Of a stretch of 8,240 bases of DNA, positions 1 to 6,937 are shown one piece after another (within the stretch, counting starts at the first letter, position 1; every line of letters starts with the position of its first letter). Made by a program: the position numbers and the translations under genes. This DNA is from Gallicola sp. (GTDB lineage Bacteria; Bacillota; Clostridia; Tissierellales; Peptoniphilaceae): assembly GCA_012798975.1 (NCBI GenBank), contig JAAZME010000031.1:1-8240 (forward strand). The letters run 5' to 3'. Under the pieces are notes generated by a model. That model was not told the origin of the DNA. It worked only from the letters and a program-made list of their open reading frames with translations, and ran no database searches.

Positions 1-1
1 A

Positions 2-1081
2 GGTGAAATAAAAAGCGCCTATAGAAAGTTAGCGAAAACCTATCACCCGGATTTAAATCCCAATAATGAAAAGGCTGCAGAATTATTTAAGGAGATCAAT
101 CAAGCCTATGAAGTTTTAAGCGACGAGACAAAACGACGCCATTATGATCAGTTTGGAGAAGCATCCTTCCAAAATGGAGGCATGGGTAATGGCGGATTTA
201 ATATGGATTTTTCAGACATATTTGGAGATATATTCGATATATTTGGAGGTGGATACAGCTCAAGAACGGCGAATCCGAATAGTCCGAGAAGGGGAAGCGA
301 TTTAGAAAAACAAATTATTCTGACTTTTGACGAAGCTGTATTTGGCGTTGAAAAAGAAGTATCCATTTCTAGAACGGAAGAATGTTCTCATTGCTCAGGA
401 TCGGGAGCTGAACCTGGAACGTCAAAAACAACCTGCGACCAATGTCATGGATCTGGTCAGATTCGCAGAACCCAAAGTTCTCCTTTAGGTACATTTGTAA
501 GAACTGCAGTCTGTGATAAATGTGAAGGTACAGGAGAGATCATAGAAGAAAAATGCCATCAATGCGGCGGTTCTGGAAAAGAAAGAAAAAACAAAAGTAT
601 AAATGTAAAGATACCTGCGGGAGTCGATAATGGTTCGGTGATTAATTTAAGAGGTGAAGGGAATTCAGGCGCAAACGGCGGTCCAAAAGGAGATTTATAC
701 TTAGTTGTTAAAGTAAAAGATCATGAATTCTTCCAAAGACATGGTTACGATATCTATTATAAACTGCCGATTTCCTTTGCCCAGGCAGCTCTAGGGGCAA
801 ATCTAAAAATACCAACTTTAGAAGGACTGGAAGATTATGAAATCCCAGAAGGAGTACAAACGGGCACACGTTTTAAGCTAAAAGGAAAAGGGATTCAGAA
901 GCTAAACAGCAAGTCAAAAGGCGATATCTATTTTGATGTTCAAGTGGTTACACCAAAGAAACTAAGTCAAAAACAAAGAGAATTGTTTGAGGAATTAGCG
1001 GATCATTCAGAAGAATATAACATTAAAGGGAAAGAAGACAAGAAAAATATTTTCGAGAAAATCAAGACTTTCTTTGAATAA
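2..1081 (+). CDS. dnaJ: Chaperone protein DnaJ (Hsp40), 5'-truncated by the window edge
   Basis: Co-chaperone that binds unfolded proteins and stimulates the ATPase of DnaK in the cytoplasm. The visible 359 residues begin inside the J-domain; roughly 20 N-terminal residues lie upstream, giving a normal family length near 380. The HPD tripeptide that contacts DnaK is at 44-52. A Gly/Phe-rich linker with NGG and IFGG runs follows at about 170-260. The cysteine-rich zinc domain has four complete CxxCxGxG repeats starting at 383 (CSHCSGSG), 434 (CDQCHGSG), 512 (CDKCEGTG) and 554 (CHQCGGSG), so both zinc sites look intact. The substrate-binding beta domains and the dimerising tail (ending IKTFFE) complete the protein. 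The methionine at 182 is internal, not the start, because the J-domain is in frame upstream. In Firmicutes, dnaJ usually ends the hrcA-grpE-dnaK-dnaJ operon under HrcA/CIRCE control; that part is outside the window. Confidence 0.97.
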   Translation, partial: GEIKSAYRKLAKTYHPDLNPNNEKAAELFKEINQAYEVLSDETKRRHYDQFGEASFQNGGMGNGGFNMDFSDIFGDIFDIFGGGYSSRTANPNSPRRGSDLEKQIILTFDEAVFGVEKEVSISRTEECSHCSGSGAEPGTSKTTCDQCHGSGQIRRTQSSPLGTFVRTAVCDKCEGTGEIIEEKCHQCGGSGKERKNKSINVKIPAGVDNGSVINLRGEGNSGANGGPKGDLYLVVKVKDHEFFQRHGYDIYYKLPISFAQAALGANLKIPTLEGLEDYEIPEGVQTGTRFKLKGKGIQKLNSKSKGDIYFDVQVVTPKKLSQKQRELFEELADHSEEYNIKGKEDKKNIFEKIKTFFE

Positions 1082-1090
1082 GGAGACAAA

Positions 1091-2035
1091 ATGAATTGGA
1101 GAGAGATTGAGATAATTTGCGATCGAAATTTAGAAGAAATTATTTACTCTATACTTTATCAGTTTCCGATTACAAGTATCGAAGTTGAAGATTATCAGGA
1201 CGTTTTAAATTTCAAAAAAACACAGCCTTACTGGGTAGTTATCGATGAAAACGTAAAGGCTATTCGGGAAGAAATTATTATTAGGACTTATTTGGAAGAC
1301 AATGCCGATAATTATTACAACATACAAAAAATCGATCAATTGCTTGAAAATGTTAAGAAGAATCATCCTGAAGAGATTCAGTACCATTTAGATAAGAGTA
1401 TTGAGGATAAAGACTGGTCAGAAGAATGGAAAAAAGGTTATAAACCATTTAAAATAGGCGGGTCTTTAGTAATAAAACCAACTTGGGAAAATTATAATAA
1501 TCAGGAAGGTGATATTGTTCTTGAAATTGATCCCGGCATGGCTTTTGGAACAGGGACACATGAAACTACATCCTTGACATTGATTGAATTAGAAAATTTG
1601 AATCTAAAAGGAAAAAAAGTATTAGATGTGGGATGCGGCTCTGGGATCTTATCTATTGCAGCTTTATTATATGGCGCGAAATCTGCCCATGCTGTGGATA
1701 TAGATCCTTTGGCGGTAAAAGCGTCTAAAGAAAATGCCATTATAAACAAAGTAGAAGAGAATTTTACGGCTGAAGTAATGGATATATTATCTGAAAAAAG
1801 AACTTCAGAGCAATACGATATAGTGGTTTCAAATACATTATATTTCGTTTTGGTTTCTTTAATACCAAAACTCGGCGATTATCTCAAAAAAAACGGTATG
1901 TTCGTATGTTCTGGTGTTCTAAAAAAACAAGAAGAAGATATGAAACTCTGCCTTGCAAACTATGGTTATGAAACTGTAAGAGTAAGAGAAGACGGAGAAT
2001 GGATTAGTATTGTGGCGGTGAACAAAAATGTATAG
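1091..2035 (+). CDS. prmA: Ribosomal protein L11 methyltransferase PrmA
   Basis: SAM-dependent enzyme that methylates ribosomal protein L11 (the N-terminus and lysine side chains in studied homologues). At 314 residues it is of normal family length. The N-terminal substrate-recognition domain covers about residues 1-100. The linker has the family pattern DWSEEWKKGYKPFKIG at about 108-123. The catalytic Rossmann domain follows, with IDPGMAFGTGTHETT at 146-160, the SAM-binding loop LDVGCGSG at 178-185, and the acidic VDID at 202-205. The motif that lies near the methyl-acceptor site reads SNTLYF at 247-252, where most homologues have N-I/L-L-A. The ATG is 5 nt after a strong AAGGAGA ribosome binding site that overlaps the dnaJ stop codon. 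The gene is 9 bp after dnaJ and overlaps rsmE by 8 bp, so it almost certainly belongs to the same transcript. PrmA next to dnaJ is a common Firmicutes arrangement. Confidence 0.96.
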   Translation: MNWREIEIICDRNLEEIIYSILYQFPITSIEVEDYQDVLNFKKTQPYWVVIDENVKAIREEIIIRTYLEDNADNYYNIQKIDQLLENVKKNHPEEIQYHLDKSIEDKDWSEEWKKGYKPFKIGGSLVIKPTWENYNNQEGDIVLEIDPGMAFGTGTHETTSLTLIELENLNLKGKKVLDVGCGSGILSIAALLYGAKSAHAVDIDPLAVKASKENAIINKVEENFTAEVMDILSEKRTSEQYDIVVSNTLYFVLVSLIPKLGDYLKKNGMFVCSGVLKKQEEDMKLCLANYGYETVRVREDGEWISIVAVNKNV

Positions 2036-2750
2036 ATTTTTTAGCGAAAATATTCCCGATGAAAAGGGGATTATAGTAATTGATGGCCCTGATCACAATC
2101 ATTTAAAAAACTCTTTGAGAATACGAATTTCCGAAAAAATACAAATTGTTTCTAATGATATTATTTATGATGTAGAAATTTCCGAAATACTAGAAGACTG
2201 TATAAAAACAAAAATTATAAATATCGACGAAAAAAGCTATGAGTCTCCACTATCGATCCATTTGTATCAAGGCTACTGCAAAGGAGACAAGATGGATTTT
2301 ATTATTCAAAAAGCTGTCGAATTAGGTGTGGATGAGATAACACCCTTATTAACAAACAGGACTGTTGTTAAAATAAAAGAAGGCAAAGCTCAATCTAAAA
2401 TAAAAAGATTTGAAAAAATAATTGAAGAAGCTGCCAAACAATCCAAACGAAAAAACATACCGATTATTCATCCGCCTTTGTCTTTGGGTCAATTAGAGGT
2501 ACAAGATGAATACACGATTGTTGCATACGAAGAAGAAGAGGAATCTTTAAAAACAATTTTAGAGACAGACAGTATAAATTCTGTAAATGTAATTATTGGG
2601 CCGGAAGGCGGGTTTGAAAAGGAAGAAATCGAGAAATTACAAGGGATGGGTGCACGTTCTGTTTCAATTGGAAACAGAATTTTAAGGGCAGAAACAGCAG
2701 CTTTAGCGCTTTTATCCATTCTGCAATATGAGAAAGGAGACTTAAATTAA
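2028..2750 (+). CDS. rsmE: 16S rRNA (uracil(1498)-N3)-methyltransferase RsmE
   Basis: SPOUT-class (trefoil-knot) SAM methyltransferase that makes m3U1498 in the decoding region of 16S rRNA. The protein is 240 residues, normal for the family. A PUA-like RNA-binding domain occupies about residues 1-70, with the family's H-x-x-x-(V/L)-R region appearing as HLKNSLR at 25-31. The catalytic domain shows KGDKMDFIIQKAVELGV at 85-101, EAAKQSKR at 134-141, the SAM-knot loop IIGPEGGF at 189-196, and the closing signature SIGNRILRAETAAL at 213-226. The start lies inside the end of prmA, with an 8-bp overlap, and is preceded by GGCGGTGA at 2014-2021, a one-mismatch form of GGAGGTGA. This arrangement suggests translational coupling to prmA. 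The downstream gene mtaB begins 1 bp after the stop codon. Confidence 0.96.
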   Translation: MYRFFSENIPDEKGIIVIDGPDHNHLKNSLRIRISEKIQIVSNDIIYDVEISEILEDCIKTKIINIDEKSYESPLSIHLYQGYCKGDKMDFIIQKAVELGVDEITPLLTNRTVVKIKEGKAQSKIKRFEKIIEEAAKQSKRKNIPIIHPPLSLGQLEVQDEYTIVAYEEEEESLKTILETDSINSVNVIIGPEGGFEKEEIEKLQGMGARSVSIGNRILRAETAALALLSILQYEKGDLN

Positions 2751-2751
2751 G

Positions 2752-4053
2752 TTGGAATCAGTAGCGTTTTTAACCTTGGGCTGCAAAGTGAATCATTACG
2801 AGACGGAAGCGATGCAGGAATTATTTGAAAAAAAAGATTATGAAATCAGAGGGTTCAATGAGTTTTCAGATATATATATTATAAATACCTGTACTGTTAC
2901 AAATCTTAGCGACCGCAAGTCGAGACAGGCTATCTCTAAAGCCAGAAGAACAAACGAAAATGCAATTATAGCAGTTGTAGGCTGTTATTCCCAGATCAAA
3001 GATAAAGAAGTATCTAATATAGATGGGGTTAATGTTGTTTTAGGAACTGCTGAAAGAAGCAGAATTGTCGAGCTATGCGAAAAAGCAAAAAAAGAAAAGA
3101 GAAATGTAAATGCAGTTTCTCAGCTTAAGAGAGATAAAGTTTTTGATCCTCTTAAGATTACACAGCAAAAAGAGATGACCAGAGCCTATATAAAAATACA
3201 AGAAGGCTGCAGCCAGTTTTGCTCCTATTGTATTATTCCCTACGCCAGAGGACCGATATGTTCTCGAAATATTAACGAAATTTATGAGGAAGCAAAAAAC
3301 TTATCGGATAATGGATACAAAGAAGTTGTTTTAACAGGAATCCATGTTGCCTCTTATGGAAGAGACGATAAAGATGGGTATCAGTTAATTGATGTAATAG
3401 AACGAGTTGCAGCAATTCCCAGTATAGAAAGAATCCGATTAAGCTCAGTAGAACCGAGAATTATAACAAGAGACTTCTTGGAACGTGCTGCTAAACTCGG
3501 TAAATTATGCGACCATTTTCATCTTTCACTGCAAAGCGGATCCGATAGAATTTTAAAAGCGATGAATAGAAAATACGATCGAAAAATGTATGAAGAACGA
3601 GTAAATCTTCTAAGACAGTATTTTCCCAATGCAGGTATTACTACAGATATAATCGTAGGTTTTCCAGGAGAAGAAGAAGAGGATTTTGAAGATACTTTGG
3701 AATTTTCGGAAAAAATGGAATTTTCTAGAATTCATGTGTTTAAGTATAGTCAAAGAGAAGGAACTGCGGCTTCTAAATGGGGAGATCCTGTCAACGGAAA
3801 TGTAAAAAAAGAACGCAGTGCTCGGTTAATTATATTAGGCGATAAACTTGCAAAAAGATTTATGGAAAAACAGAAAGGTCAAAGTTTAACGGTCTTAGTG
3901 GAAGAGAGTCATGATAAAGAATATATGTATGGTTATTCTTCAAATTATCTGAGAATAAAATTAGATTTTGAGGAGCAATATTTAAATAAAATAATAAAAG
4001 TAGAGCCTATTGAAATAAAAAATGAAGAATTGTACTCAAAAATCAATATTTAA
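2752..4053 (+). CDS. mtaB: tRNA (N6-threonylcarbamoyladenosine(37)-C2)-methylthiotransferase MtaB
   Basis: Radical-SAM enzyme that adds a methylthio group to t6A37 to give ms2t6A in tRNAs reading ANN codons. The 433 residues show the three-domain layout of the family. The N-terminal UPF0004 domain carries the auxiliary [4Fe-4S] cysteines C11 (in LGCKVN), C47 (NTCTVT) and C78 (VGCYS). The radical-SAM core has the CxxxCxxC cluster at C153, C157 and C160, followed by IIPYARGP. A C-terminal TRAM RNA-binding domain covers about 375-433. The LGCKVN start and absence of extra domains fit MtaB rather than MiaB or RimO. The start is TTG at 2752. An in-frame TAA at 2743-2745 rules out an earlier ATG, and the family N-terminus begins exactly here. 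The AAGGAGA at 2734-2740 lies inside rsmE, 11 nt upstream, a rather long spacing. The gene is probably coupled to rsmE translation. Confidence 0.95.
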   Translation: MESVAFLTLGCKVNHYETEAMQELFEKKDYEIRGFNEFSDIYIINTCTVTNLSDRKSRQAISKARRTNENAIIAVVGCYSQIKDKEVSNIDGVNVVLGTAERSRIVELCEKAKKEKRNVNAVSQLKRDKVFDPLKITQQKEMTRAYIKIQEGCSQFCSYCIIPYARGPICSRNINEIYEEAKNLSDNGYKEVVLTGIHVASYGRDDKDGYQLIDVIERVAAIPSIERIRLSSVEPRIITRDFLERAAKLGKLCDHFHLSLQSGSDRILKAMNRKYDRKMYEERVNLLRQYFPNAGITTDIIVGFPGEEEEDFEDTLEFSEKMEFSRIHVFKYSQREGTAASKWGDPVNGNVKKERSARLIILGDKLAKRFMEKQKGQSLTVLVEESHDKEYMYGYSSNYLRIKLDFEEQYLNKIIKVEPIEIKNEELYSKINI

Positions 4054-4078
4054 TCTTTTCTAATCCTAATCCATTTGA

Positions 4079-4099
4079 TATAATTGATAAAGGAGGTGA
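4079..4099 (+). promoter_or_regulatory. Strong SD of hinT, with a possible extended -10 directly upstream
   Basis: The 50-bp gap between mtaB and hinT contains TGATATAAT, matching an extended -10 (TG at 4076-4077, TATAAT at 4079-4084). No good -35 is visible near 4056-4061. A start site near 4091 would fall within the Shine-Dalgarno AAGGAGGTGA (4089-4098), leaving almost no leader. The ribosome binding site is therefore well supported but the promoter is doubtful; hinT may simply be read from the upstream operon. No terminator is visible after mtaB. Confidence 0.4.
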
Positions 4100-4103
4100 A
4101 AGG

Positions 4104-4445
4104 ATGAACTGTATTTTTTGTGAAATAGTTAAAGGCAATATTGAGACAGATGCAATTTATGAAGACGATAAAATAATTGCCTTTAACGATCAAAATCCAC
4201 AAGCACCTGTACACTTTCTAGTAATCCCTAAAGAACATATTAGTTCAGCTAATGAAATCAATAGCGCTAATGCTTCGATAATAGGAGATATTTATGCAGC
4301 TGTTGCTAAGTTGGCGAAGGAGATGGGTTTTGCAGAGGATGGTTATAGAATTGTTAATAACTGCGGCAATGATGGAGGTCAAACTGTACATCATATTCAT
4401 TTCCATGTTTTGGCCGGAAGAAGTTTACAATGGCCACCCGGTTAA
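4104..4445 (+). CDS. HIT-family nucleotide hydrolase (HinT-like)
   Basis: Small cytoplasmic protein of the histidine-triad family, whose members hydrolyse phosphoramidates and related substrates such as adenosine 5'-monophosphoramidate. The 113 residues match the Hint branch in length and layout. The N-terminus carries CIFC (C3 and C6), part of a zinc site in several bacterial homologues. The HIT motif HIHFHVLAG starts at H97, so H97, H99 and H101 form the triad and H99 is the expected nucleophile. The C-terminus ends in the usual W-P-P-G after the triad. The start is well supported by AAGGAGGTGA 5 nt upstream. In Firmicutes a Hint gene is commonly found between mtaB and rpsU, as here. The natural substrate in this organism cannot be told from sequence. 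The symbol hinT is used informally for this group. Confidence 0.93.
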   Translation: MNCIFCEIVKGNIETDAIYEDDKIIAFNDQNPQAPVHFLVIPKEHISSANEINSANASIIGDIYAAVAKLAKEMGFAEDGYRIVNNCGNDGGQTVHHIHFHVLAGRSLQWPPG

Positions 4446-4450
4446 ATCTC

Positions 4451-4479
4451 TTGCATATTGATTAAAGGTAGTATATACT
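4451..4479 (+). promoter_or_regulatory. Likely sigma-A-type promoter of rpsU, overlapped by a palindrome
   Basis: TTGCAT at 4451-4456 and TATACT at 4474-4479 are separated by 17 bp, giving an acceptable -35/-10 pair with start expected near 4486. The -10 lies in a perfect 12-bp palindrome, TAGTATATACTA (4469-4480), which could be a repressor site or chance in AT-rich DNA. No terminator is visible between hinT and this promoter, so rpsU may also receive read-through. Confidence 0.5.
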
Positions 4480-4539
4480 ATTAGGGTATTATTCTACTCT
4501 TAGGAGTACTCTTGCAAGAAAAGAGGGGAGGGATAGATT

Positions 4540-4719
4540 ATGTCAGAAATTAAAGTTGGAGAGAATGAATCATTAGATAGCGCCTTAAAGAGATTTAAAA
4601 GACAATGTGCCAGATCTGGTGTTTTATCTGAATACAGAAAAAGAGAGCACTATGAAAAACCTAGCGTAAAGAGAAAAAAGAAATCTGAGGCGGCTAGACG
4701 TAAAAAGAAAAAATTTTAA
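4540..4719 (+). CDS. rpsU: Small ribosomal subunit protein bS21
   Basis: S21 of the 30S subunit, which sits near the anti-Shine-Dalgarno end of 16S rRNA and assists initiation. The 59-residue product is the normal length. It starts with a [25 protein letters not shown] N-terminal region and the family pattern [19 protein letters not shown] at residues 23-41. A strongly basic tail ([16 protein letters not shown]) follows, as expected for an RNA-binding ribosomal protein. The ATG is 8 nt after GGAGG at 4527-4531 within a longer AGGGGAGGG. The gene appears to be a near-independent unit, with its own promoter upstream and a strong terminator right after. In many Firmicutes the next gene is yqeY, which is absent here. 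Confidence 0.96.
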   Translation: MSEIKVGENESLDSALKRFKRQCARSGVLSEYRKREHYEKPSVKRKKKSEAARRKKKKF

Positions 4720-4730
4720 TTTAAATTATA

Positions 4731-4761
4731 ACTGCTTTGTTTATTCAGAGCAGTTTTTTTC
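4731..4761 (+). terminator. Rho-independent terminator of rpsU
   Basis: The stem pairs ACTGCTTTG (4731-4739) with CAGAGCAGT (4746-4754), nine base pairs including one G-U. The loop is six nucleotides (4740-4745). A run of seven T follows at 4754-4760, its first T closing the stem. It separates rpsU from the nfeD-floA operon. Confidence 0.92.
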
Positions 4762-4792
4762 TACTCAAAATTCCATTGTATAGTATTTAATG

Positions 4793-4809
4793 TATAATAG
4801 AAGAGGGGG
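4793..4809 (+). promoter_or_regulatory. Candidate -10 element and ribosome binding site for nfeD
   Basis: A perfect TATAAT is at 4793-4798, in a 54-bp space after the rpsU terminator where a new promoter is required. The best -35 candidate is weak (TTCCAT at 4771-4776, 16-bp spacer). I do not see a convincing sigma-W-type site, although the Bacillus subtilis counterpart operon belongs to the sigma-W regulon. The ribosome binding site AGAGGGGG (4802-4809) lies 6 nt before the ATG. A start site near 4805 would overlap it, so the promoter call is uncertain. Confidence 0.4.
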
Positions 4810-4815
4810 ATATAT

Positions 4816-5526
4816 ATGAAAAATAAAAAAATAGGTCTATTTATGCTCATGATGATCATTTCATTGTTTTCTATTTCAAGTAAAACCTTTGCAGCATCAT
4901 TATCGTTAGCAGAAAATACAAGTGTATTGTCGATTGTACTCTTAGTGGCGGCAGTAGTATTATTTATTATTGAAATCTTTCTGCCTACTTTCGGAATTGC
5001 AGGTATCTTTTCGCTATTATCTTTTATCGGTTTTTTTTATCTGAACTTTACATTAGGAAATGCGGAAATGATACATATTATTATCTTTTTAATCGGTTGT
5101 CTCTTGCTGGGTATTGAAATTTTTGTGCCGAGTTTCGGCTTTATCGGGATAGCGGGTTTAGGCTTTATAATATTGGGTATTTTCCTAGCAATAGGAGACA
5201 TATTTACTGCTGTATTAACATTAAGTATTGCTATCATCGTCTCAACTATAATTCTTTATATCCTCATTAAACAAGGTTATAAGCACAAGCTTTTTGAACC
5301 GATTATCTTAAGGGTTACTAAACCTGAGGAAGACGAAGAATATAACGAAGAAAAGGCGGTGATTGGAGAAGTTGGAACAGCAGAAACAGCACTTCGTCCG
5401 TCAGGGGTTATGATTGTAGGCGAACGCCGCATTGATGTAGTTACATTTGGAGAATTTATCGATAAAGGCGAAAAAATTGTTATTGTATCGGTAAATGGCA
5501 ATATTGTAAAAGTAAGGAGGTATTAA
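4816..5526 (+). CDS. NfeD family membrane protein, short form without a protease domain
   Basis: Membrane partner of flotillin/stomatin-type proteins, thought to act in membrane microdomain organisation. Residues 1-26 form a classic signal peptide with lysines at the start, a hydrophobic core, and a likely cut after TFA. Four to five membrane segments follow at about 36-56, 60-77, 86-103, 106-125 and 127-152. Two of these begin with near-identical motifs, EIFLPTFGIAGI (53-64) and EIFVPSFGFIGI (101-112). A charged linker (EEDEEYNEE) leads to a soluble C-terminal OB-fold-type NfeD domain at about 180-236, containing GEVGTAETALRPSG and ending VKVRRY. Long NfeD proteins such as B. subtilis YqeZ carry a ClpP-like serine protease domain between the signal peptide and the membrane region. 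That domain is absent, giving 236 residues instead of over 400. The stop codon directly abuts the floA ATG, so the two are co-translated. Confidence 0.88.
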   Translation: MKNKKIGLFMLMMIISLFSISSKTFAASLSLAENTSVLSIVLLVAAVVLFIIEIFLPTFGIAGIFSLLSFIGFFYLNFTLGNAEMIHIIIFLIGCLLLGIEIFVPSFGFIGIAGLGFIILGIFLAIGDIFTAVLTLSIAIIVSTIILYILIKQGYKHKLFEPIILRVTKPEEDEEYNEEKAVIGEVGTAETALRPSGVMIVGERRIDVVTFGEFIDKGEKIVIVSVNGNIVKVRRY

Positions 5527-6507
5527 ATGGAATTAGTATTTATTATTTTAATCGCGTTTATAATTCTTATATTTTTAGGAATTCTTTTCACAATGGTTCC
5601 AGTGGGATTATGGATCACAGCATTTTTCTCTGGCGTAAAAGTGAAAATCTCTAATCTTATCGGAATGAGATTAAGAAGAGTTACACCTAGCAAAATCATT
5701 AACCCATTAATTAAGGCTACGAAAGCGGGTTTGGTTCTCAGCACAAATGAATTGGAAGCTCATCATTTAGCCGGGGGGAATGTTAATACATTGGTAGACG
5801 CTCTTATTGCAGCTCAAAGAGCAGAGATACCATTGGAATTTGAGAGAGCGGCCGCTATTGATCTAGCTGGCAGAAATGTTTTAGAGGCTGTACAGGTTTC
5901 GGTTAATCCTAAGGTTATCGAAACACCGCAGATTTCAGCTGTAGCTATAAACGGTATAGAACTTTTAGCAAAAGCAAAGGTCACTGTTAGAGCGAATATC
6001 GATCGTTTAGTCGGCGGTGCAGGAGAGGAAACGATTATAGCCAGAGTAGGAGAAGGTATAGTTACGACGGTCGGATCTGCTAAAAGCCACAAAGATGTTC
6101 TAGAAAATCCAGATTCGATCTCAAAAACTGTTTTAACTAAAGGTCTGGATTCGGGAACTGCTTTTGAAATCCTGTCTATAGATATTGCGGATATCGATGT
6201 CGGAAGAAATATCGGAGCTAAGCTTATGACAGATCAGGCAGAAGCAGATAAGAGAATTGCTCAAGCAAAAGCGGAAGAGCGCCGTGCTATGGCCGTAGCG
6301 AAAGAACAGGAAATGATTGCAGAAGTCCGCAGTATGAGAGCTAAAGTTGTAGAAGCAGAATCTAAGGTACCATTAGCAATAGCTGATGCGCTGAAAAATG
6401 GGAATTTAGGAGTTTTAGATTATTATAATTTAAATAATATTGTATCGGATACTAAAATGAGAGAATCTTTCGCAGATTCAAATGAAACTACGAATAAGGA
6501 GGATTAG
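5527..6507 (+). CDS. floA: Flotillin-like protein FloA
   Basis: Scaffold protein of functional membrane microdomains, with an SPFH/flotillin fold; homologues affect membrane fluidity, secretion and signalling complexes. The 326 residues match the family (B. subtilis YqfA is about 330). A hydrophobic N-terminal membrane segment spans about residues 3-35. The SPFH-like region follows, with landmarks [31 protein letters not shown] (72-86), and [11 protein letters not shown]. The C-terminal half contains the alanine/glutamate-rich coiled-coil region (about 233-280, e.g. [19 protein letters not shown]) associated with oligomerisation. The end carries [15 protein letters not shown], typical of the family. 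The ribosome binding site AAGGAGGT (5514-5521) lies at the very end of nfeD with no intergenic gap. No truncation or missing region is apparent. Confidence 0.96.
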   Translation: MELVFIILIAFIILIFLGILFTMVPVGLWITAFFSGVKVKISNLIGMRLRRVTPSKIINPLIKATKAGLVLSTNELEAHHLAGGNVNTLVDALIAAQRAEIPLEFERAAAIDLAGRNVLEAVQVSVNPKVIETPQISAVAINGIELLAKAKVTVRANIDRLVGGAGEETIIARVGEGIVTTVGSAKSHKDVLENPDSISKTVLTKGLDSGTAFEILSIDIADIDVGRNIGAKLMTDQAEADKRIAQAKAEERRAMAVAKEQEMIAEVRSMRAKVVEAESKVPLAIADALKNGNLGVLDYYNLNNIVSDTKMRESFADSNETTNKED

Positions 6508-6512
6508 TTCTG

Positions 6513-6908
6513 ATGTTAGATCTTTTGCTTATAGCGATCGGAGCTTATGTCATATTTTCGAAAATTTCAAGGAGACCCCAGAATAAGCAGAAACAGAGCA
6601 AAAAATCAAAATTTTTTGAATTTAGAGAAAGAGATCTTAAAAAGTATTTCACAGATCTCGATGAAGAGACTAAGAAACCGGCAGAACAAAAGGGAAAAGA
6701 AATTATAAAAAAACAATTTCCAGCAGCAAAAGAAATTTCATGGGATATTGTGGAGAAAAAGGATAAACCTTCGGCAGACAGAAAGCTGCAAGGCAACAAA
6801 GACAGCATAATGGTTGAGAAAAAGGATGGCAAAAAGGATAAACCCTCTCCTAAAGAAATGTTTCTTTACTATGAACTCCTGTCTAAACCTAAAAGTCTCC
6901 GTAAATAG
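6513..6908 (+). CDS. Unrecognised small membrane-anchored charged protein, floA-linked
   Basis: I do not recognise a family for this 131-residue product. Residues 1-18 (starting MLDLLLIAIGAYVIF) form one short hydrophobic segment, likely a membrane anchor, followed by a very basic stretch (RRPQNKQKQSKKSK), so the positive-inside rule places the rest in the cytoplasm. The remainder is lysine-rich and probably partly disordered, with a central mixed segment (FFEFRERDLKKYFTDLDEE). A duplicated motif occurs as VEKKDKPS (80-87) and VEKKDGKKDKPS (101-112), mirrored in the DNA by a repeated 14-mer at 6756-6769 and 6831-6844. The AAGGAGG at 6496-6502 lies 10 nt upstream of the ATG, inside the end of floA. 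The 5-bp gap puts it in the nfeD-floA operon, which suggests, but does not prove, a role with flotillin at the membrane. Confidence 0.8.
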   Translation: MLDLLLIAIGAYVIFSKISRRPQNKQKQSKKSKFFEFRERDLKKYFTDLDEETKKPAEQKGKEIIKKQFPAAKEISWDIVEKKDKPSADRKLQGNKDSIMVEKKDGKKDKPSPKEMFLYYELLSKPKSLRK

Positions 6909-6937
6909 TTGATAGAATCGCATAATTTTGATATAAT
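6909..6937 (+). promoter_or_regulatory. Strong sigma-A-type promoter of the rimP-nusA operon
   Basis: TTGATA (6909-6914) and TATAAT (6932-6937) are separated by exactly 17 bp, and a TG at 6929-6930 adds an extended -10. This is the best promoter in the window. It begins on the base after the upstream stop codon, and transcription should start near 6944, leaving an untranslated leader of about 137 nt before rimP. Confidence 0.85.

Noticed and set aside
182..1081. Reading frame starting at ATG 182 as a complete gene
   Set aside because: The same frame is open to the window edge and encodes the J-domain with HPD upstream, so 182 is an internal methionine of truncated dnaJ.
4449..4519. Inverted repeat TCTTGCA / TGCAAGA flanking the rpsU promoter
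   Set aside because: Only 7 bp separated by 57 bp. The second arm overlaps the self-palindrome CTTGCAAG and the pair could easily be chance; the upstream arm also overlaps the -35.
5814..6092. Minus-strand open frames across the window, such as the one opposite floA
   Set aside because: They lie opposite well-identified genes, have no ribosome binding sites, and encode no recognisable domains; they are antisense shadows of coding sequence.
6756..6844. Repeated AAAAAGGATAAACC as a possible regulatory direct repeat
   Set aside because: Both copies are inside the coding sequence and in frame, explained by duplication of a KKDKP peptide motif.
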